Part shown: positions 16,888 through 24,630 of the stretch, in pieces | How positions within the stretch are numbered: position 1 is the first letter of the stretch | How the letters are laid out: every line of letters begins with the position of its first letter | Assembly (NCBI GenBank): GCA_002385605.1 | Contig: DGDU01000005.1 | Span: forward strand, 1 to 61,329 | DNA length: 61,329 bases | Source: Christensenella sp. UBA3944 | Lineage (GTDB): Bacteria; Bacillota; Clostridia; Christensenellales; DTU072 | Reading direction: 5' to 3' | The notes under the pieces: model-generated | Database searches by the model: none | The model's input: the letters and a program-made list of their open reading frames with translations, nothing else | What the model was told of the DNA's origin: nothing | Program-made: the position numbers and the translations under genes

Positions 16888-17924
16888 TACTGCTTGTTGG
16901 ATTTGCTCTTTTTGCTCTTCTTCTTGGATTTGTTGGGGTTTATGGAAGCCTCGTACAGGGGCACGAGTATTTTTTCGGAATTATAGCCAAGATAGTTTAC
17001 CGATATAAGGCAGAAGTACGAAAAACCTATCATGCTTATGGCTATGGCGACGAAAATATTGAGGATGCCTCCTACCGCGGTAAGCAGGAAGGGGGCGGCG
17101 GCTAATATGAGTATAATAAGCGAGGGCAGGAAGAAAGCCGTCGCGAGTATCGCTGCGTTTGTGAGCTTTTTGCCAAGAGGCATATCGTACGCAACTACCA
17201 TGGGCAGGAGGTTGAAAAGCACCATAACGGACGCAAGCCCTATTATGCAGGCGGCTATAAGCCCTATCACGTGCCCCGCGTTTAGCCCCGTCCAGAGGCC
17301 TTCGACAAACAGGATTATGAGGTTTGACACGCCGGCGAATATTACGGCGAAGCCTGCCATTATTATGACGGTTTGCTTCCAGTAAAGCTTTACACCGCGG
17401 AAGTATTCTATAATAATACGGGGGACATCGTTGCCGTATTTATCCTTTTTGCAGATAAAGCTCTCGCCCCACACATACTTTGTGCAAAGATACAGAAGCC
17501 CCGCTATCCCGAAGCCCAGAATGGGAAGGCATACGGCAATGGCGGAGAAGAATACCCTGTACGCTATAAGCATATTGGCCTTTGTGGCGATAAGCGAGGC
17601 GCCCCGGGAAAGCCCGATGCCGAAATCGGAAAGAAGGTAAGGCTCTTTTACGCCGTTTAGCATATACGAAAAGTTCTCAAACCCGATAACAAGCACAAAA
17701 CAGATTAATGCGATAAGCGGCAGCGCGAATATGAGGGTAAGGATATTCGCCATAGCGAGGTTGGAGAAGTTGCCAAACAATATATCCTTAAACATCCCGA
17801 ACCTGCCCTTGGGGTACGCGCCTTTGGAAGGCTCGTTGCGGTTTTCGGGCGCGAGAATGAGCTTTTGAAGAAGCTTTAGCTGAAGTTCTCCCGATTTTTT
17901 TGTCTTTGCATTCTTTTCGGCCAT
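16887..17924 (-). CDS. Multi-pass membrane protein of unknown function
   Basis: 345 residues with about six to seven predicted membrane helices (first near 55-85, last near 280-315) and a very basic Lys/Ser-rich C-terminal tail of about 20 residues. The stretch GRFGMFKDILFGNFSNLAMA followed by a long hydrophobic helix resembles the YesL/DUF624 family in style, but the similarity is weak and I do not assign it. Many Gly-rich helices suggest a channel or scaffold, not an enzyme. It is the first gene of the operon with hslO and the TPR gene, with TGAGGT as ribosome site and a good promoter. Confidence 0.7.
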   Translation of the reverse strand: MAEKNAKTKKSGELQLKLLQKLILAPENRNEPSKGAYPKGRFGMFKDILFGNFSNLAMANILTLIFALPLIALICFVLVIGFENFSYMLNGVKEPYLLSDFGIGLSRGASLIATKANMLIAYRVFFSAIAVCLPILGFGIAGLLYLCTKYVWGESFICKKDKYGNDVPRIIIEYFRGVKLYWKQTVIIMAGFAVIFAGVSNLIILFVEGLWTGLNAGHVIGLIAACIIGLASVMVLFNLLPMVVAYDMPLGKKLTNAAILATAFFLPSLIILILAAAPFLLTAVGGILNIFVAIAISMIGFSYFCLISVNYLGYNSEKILVPLYEASINPNKSKKKSKKSKSNKQ

Positions 17925-17962
17925 AGGTTTACCTCAATTAGTGTATCGCTTTCACTTTGTAA

Positions 17963-17991
17963 AGTATACAATATATTGCCCTGTATTGCAA
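17963..17991 (-). promoter_or_regulatory. Predicted sigma-A promoter of the membrane protein-hslO-TPR operon
   Basis: TTGCAA (17991-17986), a 17-nt spacer and TATACT (17968-17963) on the minus strand, about 40 nt before the start codon. Confidence 0.7.
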
Positions 17992-18065
17992 TCGAAATAT
18001 GAAATTAATATATTATAATAATATATCGATTATAAGCAAATCGGGGCGCAATCAGCCTGTTTTGT

Positions 18066-18094
18066 TTGACATTAGCGGTGCCGTAATCTATAAT
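18066..18094 (+). promoter_or_regulatory. Consensus sigma-A promoter of asd-dapA-dapB
   Basis: Perfect TTGACA, a 17-nt spacer and perfect TATAAT. The leader to the asd ATG is under 40 nt, so no lysine riboswitch can be present between promoter and gene. Confidence 0.88.
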
Positions 18095-18138
18095 TAGGAC
18101 ATCACTACAGTGTATTTTTACCAATCAAGGAGATAAAT

Positions 18139-19140
18139 ATGAAGCACTACAATTTAGCAGTCGTGGGCGCAACCGGGATGGTCGGCAACAAGTTCCTGCA
18201 GGTACTCGAGGAGCGCAAACTTCCCATCGAGAATTACTATCTTTTCGCTTCGGCGAAATCGGCGGGCAAAGTCGTCAACTTTATGGGCAAAGACCATACC
18301 GTCATAGAGCTTAAACCCGAAAATATAGTCGATAAAAAAATAGACTTCGCAATATTTTCGGCAGGTGCTTCTGTTTCCAAAATCTACGCCCCCATATTCG
18401 CCGAGCATGGCGCGATAGTGGTGGACAACAGCAGCCAATGGCGTATGGACCCCGAGGTCCCGCTCGTGGTGCCAGAGGTTAACGGCGACGCCGCTCTTAA
18501 CAACAAGGGCATTATCGCCAATCCCAACTGCAGCACCATACAGGCTGTAGTAGCGCTCAAGCCCCTTTATGACAAGTACGGCATCAAGAGAATAGTATAC
18601 AGCACCTATCAGGCGGTTTCGGGCGCCGGCGTACAGGGCTACGACGACCTCAGGAACGGCATCAACGGCGAGGCCCCCAAGAAGTTCCCCTACCCCATCT
18701 TCGGCAATGTCATCCCTCACATCGATGTGTTTATGCCCAGCGGCTACACAAAGGAAGAGGAAAAGATGATAAACGAAACCAGAAAGATACTAAACGATTA
18801 CGACCTTAAAATTACGGCTACGACGGTTCGCGTACCCGTATTCCACGGGCACAGCGAAAGCATTAACATCGAGTTCAAAAAGCCATGCACCCTGGAAGGC
18901 ATCAGGGAAGCCCTCGAAAACGCCCCCGGCGTTATCGTGATGGACGACACGGCTAACCTCAAGTACCCCATGCCCATATACGCCGAGGATCACGACGAGG
19001 TATACATCGGGCGCATCCGCCTGGATTTCTCGGTCGATTCGGGCTGCAACCTCTGGGTAGTTGCCGACAACATCCGCAAGGGCGCCGCAACCAACACAAT
19101 CCAGATCGTCGAATATCTTATTAATAAGAGAGGCGAATAG
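18139..19140 (+). CDS. asd: Aspartate-semialdehyde dehydrogenase
   Basis: Reduces aspartyl phosphate to aspartate semialdehyde with NADPH, the branch point to lysine/diaminopimelate, threonine and methionine. The 333 residues show the Rossmann loop GATGMVG at 10-16, the catalytic cysteine C131 in NPNCST, QAVSGAGVQGYDDL, and the substrate-binding RVPVFHGHSESINIEF. ATG is preceded by AAGGAG. It is the first gene of a three-gene operon with dapA (15 nt) and dapB, which makes dihydrodipicolinate and tetrahydrodipicolinate for peptidoglycan and, in spore formers, dipicolinic acid. Aspartokinase is not in the window. Confidence 0.98.
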   Translation: MKHYNLAVVGATGMVGNKFLQVLEERKLPIENYYLFASAKSAGKVVNFMGKDHTVIELKPENIVDKKIDFAIFSAGASVSKIYAPIFAEHGAIVVDNSSQWRMDPEVPLVVPEVNGDAALNNKGIIANPNCSTIQAVVALKPLYDKYGIKRIVYSTYQAVSGAGVQGYDDLRNGINGEAPKKFPYPIFGNVIPHIDVFMPSGYTKEEEKMINETRKILNDYDLKITATTVRVPVFHGHSESINIEFKKPCTLEGIREALENAPGVIVMDDTANLKYPMPIYAEDHDEVYIGRIRLDFSVDSGCNLWVVADNIRKGAATNTIQIVEYLINKRGE

Positions 19141-19155
19141 TTAAGGAGAATAAAA

Positions 19156-20034
19156 ATGGCGTTATTCAAAGGCGTCGCGACGGCACTAATCACGCCGTTC
19201 CAAAACGACAATGTAGACTTTGCCGCTCTCGAGCATCTGGTGGACACCCAGCTGAAAGGCGGGATTGCCGCCCTTGTCGTAAACGGCACGACCGGCGAGC
19301 CCACAACGATGACTCACCGCGAGCGTACGGCGGTAGCTACCGCTGTTATAAGGCAGGTTAACAAGAAAATACCTGTTATAGTAGGCGCGGGCAGCAACAA
19401 TACCTATACCGCCGTAGAATACGCCGTAGAAGCTCAGGAACTGGGCGCCGACGGCATCCTGGCGGTTACCCCCTACTACAACAAATGCACACAGAAGGGT
19501 ATCGTAGCCCACTATAAAGCTATGGCGGACGCCGTCGATATCCCCATTATTATGTATAATGTACCCGGCAGGACGGGCGTCAATATCAACCCCGAAACCG
19601 CCGAGGAACTCGCCGGCTACAAAAACATAGCGGGCATAAAGGAAGCCTCGGGCAACATTTCACAGATTATGGAAGTCGCGCGCCTTACGGGCGGCAAAAT
19701 GGACTTATACAGCGGCGACGACGGGCTGGTATTCCCCGTGCTCGCCCTTGGCGGCCTGGGCGTGATAAGCGTTGCTTCCAACATAATGCCGCAATATATG
19801 GCGGATATGTGCAATAAGTTCTTTGAAGGCGACATAGCGGGAAGCCGCGAAATGCAGTTTAAGATAGAGCCCCTCATTAAGGCTTTGTTCTGCGAGGTAA
19901 ACCCCATACCCGTAAAGTGCGCCGCCCGCCTGATGGGCATAATCCCCGACGACTATATGCGGCTGCCCCTCACAAAGCTTTCCAAAGAGGAGTACCTCGC
20001 CAAGGAGCTTCGCGCGCTCGGGTTAATCGAATAA
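19156..20034 (+). CDS. dapA: 4-hydroxy-tetrahydrodipicolinate synthase
   Basis: Condenses pyruvate with aspartate semialdehyde through a lysine Schiff base. The 292-residue TIM barrel has the Thr-Thr pair in NGTTGEP (45-46), the tyrosine of IIMYNVPGRT (Y134), the Schiff-base lysine K162 in GIKEASG, and the pyruvate-loop arginine R139. AAGGAG lies 7 nt before the ATG. It sits between asd and dapB with short gaps and shares their promoter. Confidence 0.98.
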   Translation: MALFKGVATALITPFQNDNVDFAALEHLVDTQLKGGIAALVVNGTTGEPTTMTHRERTAVATAVIRQVNKKIPVIVGAGSNNTYTAVEYAVEAQELGADGILAVTPYYNKCTQKGIVAHYKAMADAVDIPIIMYNVPGRTGVNINPETAEELAGYKNIAGIKEASGNISQIMEVARLTGGKMDLYSGDDGLVFPVLALGGLGVISVASNIMPQYMADMCNKFFEGDIAGSREMQFKIEPLIKALFCEVNPIPVKCAARLMGIIPDDYMRLPLTKLSKEEYLAKELRALGLIE

Positions 20035-20054
20035 GCCCCTATTAAGGAGCGGAT

Positions 20055-20807
20055 ATGGTAAACATACTTATTTACGGCATTAACGGCAAAATGGGCAGGA
20101 TGGTATATAACGCCATAGCAGCCCGCGACGACGCCAGAGCGGTTTGCGGGGTGGATAAAAACACCGATTCCCGCGGGCTCGGCCTGCCGATTTACCCCGA
20201 CATCAACGAAGTTACCGAGAAGGTAGATTGCATTATAGACTTTTCGGTAAAGTCCGCCCTTTACGAGATTCTGCCTTACGCCGAAAAGCACAACATACCC
20301 TGCGTGCTCGCGACGACGGGCTACGACAGCGCCGATGCCGAGTATATTAAGGAATACTCCAAAAAGCTTCCCATCTTCCGCACGGGCAACCTTTCGGTGG
20401 GCATCCGCGCCCTTGTAAAACTAGTCGAAAAGGCCTGCGAGCTTCTGGGCGACAAGGCAGACATCGAGATTATAGAGTGCCACCACAACCAGAAAGTGGA
20501 CTCTCCCTCGGGCACGGCTTTAATGCTGTACGAGGGCGCCAAAGCTATGCGCCCCGACCTCGAGCCCGTATACGGCAGGGAAGGCATTGTAGGCAAACGC
20601 AAGAAAAACGAAGTGGGCATACACGCCGTAAGAGGCGGGACGATAGTCGGCAAGCACGAAGTTATGTTTATTATGGATAACGAGGTAATAACCCTCTCAC
20701 ACGAGGCCGAAAGCAAGGCGGTATTCGCCAACGGCAGCGTAAACGCGGCTATATTCCTGCAAGGCAAAGGGCCCGGGCTGTACAATATGAACGATATGAT
20801 TAAATAA
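20055..20807 (+). CDS. dapB: 4-hydroxy-tetrahydrodipicolinate reductase
   Basis: NAD(P)H-dependent reductase for the step after DapA. The 250 residues have the nucleotide-binding GINGKMGRMV near the start, IDFSVKSA, the family signature ECHHNQKVDSPSGTALML (about 136-153) with the catalytic His pair and the lysine, and GIHAVRGGTIVGKHEVMF. AAGGAG before ATG. Last gene of the operon; a terminator follows closely. Confidence 0.97.
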   Translation: MVNILIYGINGKMGRMVYNAIAARDDARAVCGVDKNTDSRGLGLPIYPDINEVTEKVDCIIDFSVKSALYEILPYAEKHNIPCVLATTGYDSADAEYIKEYSKKLPIFRTGNLSVGIRALVKLVEKACELLGDKADIEIIECHHNQKVDSPSGTALMLYEGAKAMRPDLEPVYGREGIVGKRKKNEVGIHAVRGGTIVGKHEVMFIMDNEVITLSHEAESKAVFANGSVNAAIFLQGKGPGLYNMNDMIK

Positions 20808-20828
20808 AGAAATCAGCGCTAAATTTTA

Positions 20829-20858
20829 AGGGCTCTCAACCGGGAGCCCTTTTGTTTT
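20829..20858 (+). terminator. Terminator after dapB, probably bidirectional
   Basis: AGGGCTC pairs with GAGCCCT (extended by a G-T and a C-G pair), then TTTTGTTTTT. The reverse side is also T-rich, so it may also end the convergent lipoprotein transcript. Confidence 0.85.
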
Positions 20859-20873
20859 TGCAAATACGATTAT

Positions 20874-22451
20874 CTATTTTGAAAGTTGGTTTACCTCATC
20901 GGGGTAGGTTATCTCGCTTATCTGCTCGATAAACTTATCGGTGTTGCCGAGGGAGAGGGTAAAGCTCTTGAAGAAATCTGCGACGCTTACGCCCGCCTGC
21001 GCGAGGGTTTCGCTTATATCGCTGTCGGAGCATTCGCTAAGGATATAAAGGAGCTTGTCTTCACTGATACCCATAATTTCGTTATATAATCTGGGCTCGA
21101 AGCGGTAGCTCACCTGCCCGCCGTAAAGCCTTAAGTTTGCCATAAGCTGCGAAAGCACGCTTATAAAGCTTAAGTTGGGGCTGGAACCTATTTCGTCGCT
21201 TAGCATTAAGAGGAAGCGGTTAAAGTCGAAAGCCCCTTTTATGTTTTTCTCCTGCCCGCCATCTAGCCAGTTGAGGTAGATATATTTGTCCCTGTAATAG
21301 ATGGAGCAAAGCTTTTGTCCGCTTGTTTTGCCGACTACGCTTACGGCAAAGCATGTCTGGCCGGCGTTTGCTGCGTCGTAAATGAAGTCCGCCGTGACAT
21401 CGGCTTCTTCGCCGCCTCCGTCCTCTTTTGCTGTAGCGTAGATGCGGAATTTGCGGTTAGAATAGTCTACATAGTCGCCGAAGGTGTTTTCTGCGGGTAT
21501 GCCTTTAACCGATGTGTTGGAGACAAGCAGCGTTTCGGCGTTTATCTTTATGCTGAAGTCCTTGCCGAAAACGGTGTCGCCCGTCTGCATGGACTTGGCG
21601 GCGACATCCATCTTTAGTTTGGAAATTTTGCCCTCGCCGAAGCTGTCGGGGTCGCCCCCTATCGTATTGAATTCGACTTTGATAGTGGTGTCGGGGATGT
21701 TGCCGCTTTGAACATCGGCGCTGCAAATGCCTAGAATGTTTCTGAGCAGCAAATCTATCTCCTGCCCGCTTACGCCCATGGTGTCGCGCCAGGATGCGTC
21801 CATATTAACAAAGCTGGCAAGGCTCTTCGGGACATCGACATAAAAGCGGAAGTGCCTCTCGCACATATTGTTGGCAACCTTATATTCGTAATCGATGTTG
21901 CCCTTCACGCTCATAAAAGTCAAAAAGCCCATCGACACCAATGTCTTGGCGTCGGGGCTGAATCTCATCTGCAGGGGAAAGTTATCCGAAAGGTTGTAGC
22001 CCTCGATGGGTATCTTTATCTTGTTTTCCTCGAGGTTAATATATAGGTTGGTAAACCCGTTCTTCTGATACAGGTAGGCGCCAAGCTGAAGCTCGTCGTT
22101 TTCGGCGTCGCGGAACTCGAACATCGCGGCGGTATCCTGCGGGTTATTGGCAAAATAGTTGGACTTTATTAAAAGGTAGGATTTATCGTTGTTGTAGTCT
22201 ATGTTAAGCCTGATGTTGGAGGAAATTATCCTGCTGTCGGTTTCGCCCGCTTGCCTGAGGGTCTCCATAACGCCGCCGATAAGGTCATTTACCATCTCGG
22301 AAGCCGTCGTTTGGTCGCGCGTAAAGCCATCGGTCCAGAAATCATCGGGCTCGTTAGGGTCTTTGCCGGGAGGGTTAGTCCCGTTGTCGCATGCTGCGAG
22401 CAGCGGGCATATTGCCGCGATGATTAATAAAACAATCGCCAACCTTTTCAC
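20874..22451 (-). CDS. Large lipoprotein of unknown function
   Basis: 525 residues with a clear lipoprotein signal: two Lys/Arg, a hydrophobic stretch and lipobox LLAAC with C21 as the lipidated residue. The mature part is soluble and mostly beta-like, with several repeated themes (FxVDVPKSL, KISKLKMDVAAKS, FSIKINAETLLVSN) reminiscent of LolA/LppX-like lipid-binding folds, but I cannot assign a family. It is anchored on the outer face of the membrane. The ATG follows the proS stop by 10 nt with AGGAAGG in front, so it is the last gene of the lipoprotein-proS-lipoprotein operon. Confidence 0.78.
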   Translation of the reverse strand: MKRLAIVLLIIAAICPLLAACDNGTNPPGKDPNEPDDFWTDGFTRDQTTASEMVNDLIGGVMETLRQAGETDSRIISSNIRLNIDYNNDKSYLLIKSNYFANNPQDTAAMFEFRDAENDELQLGAYLYQKNGFTNLYINLEENKIKIPIEGYNLSDNFPLQMRFSPDAKTLVSMGFLTFMSVKGNIDYEYKVANNMCERHFRFYVDVPKSLASFVNMDASWRDTMGVSGQEIDLLLRNILGICSADVQSGNIPDTTIKVEFNTIGGDPDSFGEGKISKLKMDVAAKSMQTGDTVFGKDFSIKINAETLLVSNTSVKGIPAENTFGDYVDYSNRKFRIYATAKEDGGGEEADVTADFIYDAANAGQTCFAVSVVGKTSGQKLCSIYYRDKYIYLNWLDGGQEKNIKGAFDFNRFLLMLSDEIGSSPNLSFISVLSQLMANLRLYGGQVSYRFEPRLYNEIMGISEDKLLYILSECSDSDISETLAQAGVSVADFFKSFTLSLGNTDKFIEQISEITYPDEVNQLSK

Positions 22452-22461
22452 ATAAACCTTC

Positions 22462-24174
22462 CTAAACGATATTTTTTGACACTATCTCAGCTATTTTTCC
22501 TACGCAATCCTCGTATTTTATGTTTGTCTTCAGGCTGCCGTCGCGCATCTGGAGCTCTATCTCTCCGTTTGCGAGCGAGCGGGGGCTGATTACTACCCTA
22601 AGCGGTATGCCCATAAGGTCGCAATCGGCGAATTTGAAGCCGGGGGAAGCGTCCCTGTCGTCGAACAGAACCTCGACGCCCGCTTTCCTGAGGCTTTCGT
22701 ACAGTTCGTGTGACTTTGCGCGAACCTCTTCGTTGTCTATCCTTATGGGGCAGAGATACACATGCCACGGGGCTATGGACATCGGCCAGCACAGGCCTTT
22801 GTCGTCTGCCGATTCTTCGGCGACGGAGGCGATAGCGCGCCCTATGCCTATGCCGTAGCAGCCCATTATGGGGTAAACCTGCGCGCCGTCCTTATTGAGC
22901 ACCGTCATTTCCATAGACTTGGTGTACTTGGTGCCCAGCTGGAATATGTTGCCCACCTCTATGCCGTTGCTTATCGTGAGGGCAGCGCCGCACTTGGGGC
23001 AGCCCGAGCCTTCCTTTACCTTGGCGATGTCGAAAAACTCCTTTACGGCGATATCCCTTTGGACATCCACACCTTTTATATGATATTCGGCGCGGTTGGC
23101 GCCCGTCACCATGTTGTTGGCACCTTTGAGGGAAGCGTCGAACACTACGATGGTGTCGGTTGTGTCCAGCCCGATGGGCCCGATGTTGCCCGCGACAAGC
23201 TTTTCGCTGTCGGTAAGGTTGGAGGGCACTATCTCTTTGCGGATTATCTTTTTAAGTTTTGCCTCGTTTACCTCGAGGTCGCCTCTTATGAAGCAAAGCA
23301 CGGTGGTGGTTTCGCCCTTAATGTTATAGCTTACCGCCTTTATCGTCTTATAGTCGGGCACATTGAGGTATGCCGAAACTTCGCTTATCTCTTTGGCGTC
23401 GCCCGTGAACACTTCCTCTTTCTGTGCAGATACCTCGTCACTGAAGCTTTGGGGCTGGCACTCGGCGACTTCCATATTGGCCTTGTAGCCGCAGGCGGGG
23501 CAGATAACTATGGTGTCCTCGCCGACGGGGGTAAGCAGCATATACTCGTGGGATACGCTGCCGCCCATCATGCCGCTGTCGGATTTTACGGCAACAACAT
23601 TTTTCATCCCTATCCTTTTGAATATACGGGTGTAGGCTGCGTAAACCTTCTCGTAGTATTCCTCGAGGTCTTCCTGCGAGATGTGGAAGGAGTAAGCGTC
23701 CTTCATGGTGAATTCCCTTACCCTTATAAGCCCTCCTCTCGACCTTGCCTCGTCGCGGAACTTGGTCTGGATCTGATAAATCATAAACGGCAGCTGCTGG
23801 TAGCTGACCACATTGTCGCGGGCGAAATGCACCGCCGCTTCTTCGTGGGTCATACCTAAAACAAGGTCGCGGCCGTTGCGGTCTTTGAACCGCACCATTT
23901 CTTCTCCTATCGAGGTGTACCTGCCGCTTTCTTCCCACAGTTCGCGGGGCATTACGACGGGGAAGGAGCACTCCTGCCCGTCGATGGCGTCCATTTCTTC
24001 GCGTATAATCTTTTCTATCTTGGCGGCTATACGCTTGGCGGGCATACCGAGCGACCAGATGCCGTTTGCTACAAGCTTTATGAATCCCGCCCTTACTAAA
24101 TACGCGTGGCTTTTTATGGCGGCGTCCGAGGGGTTATCCTTCGAACGGTTGCCTACAAGTTTGGATATCAGCAT
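22462..24174 (-). CDS. proS: Prolyl-tRNA synthetase (bacterial type with editing domain)
   Basis: Class II synthetase that charges tRNA-Pro. The 570 residues follow the long bacterial type: catalytic motifs FPVVMPRELWEESGRY, KFRDEARSRGGLIRVREFTM (motif 2) and MGCYGIGIGRAIASVAE (motif 3), an inserted editing domain between motifs 2 and 3 (about 225-380, with CPACGY at its start), and a C-terminal anticodon-binding domain (from about 470, with VEVLFDDRDASPGFKFADCD). GAGGGAGA precedes ATG. It is sandwiched between two lipoprotein genes with 15- and 10-nt gaps, an unusual operon for a synthetase. Confidence 0.97.
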   Translation of the reverse strand: MLISKLVGNRSKDNPSDAAIKSHAYLVRAGFIKLVANGIWSLGMPAKRIAAKIEKIIREEMDAIDGQECSFPVVMPRELWEESGRYTSIGEEMVRFKDRNGRDLVLGMTHEEAAVHFARDNVVSYQQLPFMIYQIQTKFRDEARSRGGLIRVREFTMKDAYSFHISQEDLEEYYEKVYAAYTRIFKRIGMKNVVAVKSDSGMMGGSVSHEYMLLTPVGEDTIVICPACGYKANMEVAECQPQSFSDEVSAQKEEVFTGDAKEISEVSAYLNVPDYKTIKAVSYNIKGETTTVLCFIRGDLEVNEAKLKKIIRKEIVPSNLTDSEKLVAGNIGPIGLDTTDTIVVFDASLKGANNMVTGANRAEYHIKGVDVQRDIAVKEFFDIAKVKEGSGCPKCGAALTISNGIEVGNIFQLGTKYTKSMEMTVLNKDGAQVYPIMGCYGIGIGRAIASVAEESADDKGLCWPMSIAPWHVYLCPIRIDNEEVRAKSHELYESLRKAGVEVLFDDRDASPGFKFADCDLMGIPLRVVISPRSLANGEIELQMRDGSLKTNIKYEDCVGKIAEIVSKNIV

Positions 24175-24189
24175 ATACTCTCCCTCGGA

Positions 24190-24549
24190 TTACGCCGTTA
24201 TGACAGTGAACTTGAGCTCGGCCTCGTACTTCTCGAGATAAATTATTTTGAGGGTAACCTCGCCCGATTGGCTGTACTTGCCGTTTACGAGGTTGAGCCC
24301 GCTCTTATCGTAATATATACCCGAGGTGTTGGTTACTTTTACTTTCGAGCCGTCGGTGAGGGTGGCGTTAATTTCGAATTTTGACGAATCGTACTTGTCG
24401 CCCACCTTGATTACGGTGTTTTCGGCCAGTTCTATCTCGATTTTTTCTACCCTGACCTCCTCTTCTTTATCGGTGCAAGCCGCCATTACTGCCGCCGAAA
24501 CGGCGATTATGGCTATTATAGACAGAACAACAATAAACTTCTTTTTCAT
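24190..24549 (-). CDS. Small lipoprotein with Ig-like (bacterial Ig/BIG-type) domain
   Basis: 119 residues with a lipoprotein signal (MKKK, hydrophobic core, lipobox VMAAC with C25). The mature part, VEKIEIELAENTVIKVGDKY followed by a DSSKFEINATLTDGSKVKVT segment and GEVTLKIIYLEKYEAELKFTV, is a typical bacterial Ig-like fold (Big-family pattern), here one domain. Presumably a surface adhesion or scaffold module; the partner is unknown. It has a strong promoter and GGAG before the ATG, and leads the operon with proS. Confidence 0.78.
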   Translation of the reverse strand: MKKKFIVVLSIIAIIAVSAAVMAACTDKEEEVRVEKIEIELAENTVIKVGDKYDSSKFEINATLTDGSKVKVTNTSGIYYDKSGLNLVNGKYSQSGEVTLKIIYLEKYEAELKFTVITA

Positions 24550-24585
24550 AAAGTCTCCATTTACCTGTAAAAGTGTTCCAACTTT

Positions 24586-24614
24586 ATTATAATTTATTAT
24601 AAACGCGAAGTCAA
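24586..24614 (-). promoter_or_regulatory. Sigma-A promoter of the lipoprotein-proS-lipoprotein operon
   Basis: TTGACT (24614-24609), a 17-nt spacer and perfect TATAAT (24591-24586) on the minus strand. No T-box is present although proS is in the operon. Confidence 0.8.
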
Positions 24615-24630
24615 TATTTAAGCGAGGGCA

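Noticed and set aside
18095..18138. Possible lysine riboswitch before asd
   Set aside because: Under 45 nt lie between promoter and ATG, too short for the L-box.
22762..23859. Plus-strand frame of 365 codons antisense to proS
   Set aside because: Shadow frame without start signals; proS is certain.
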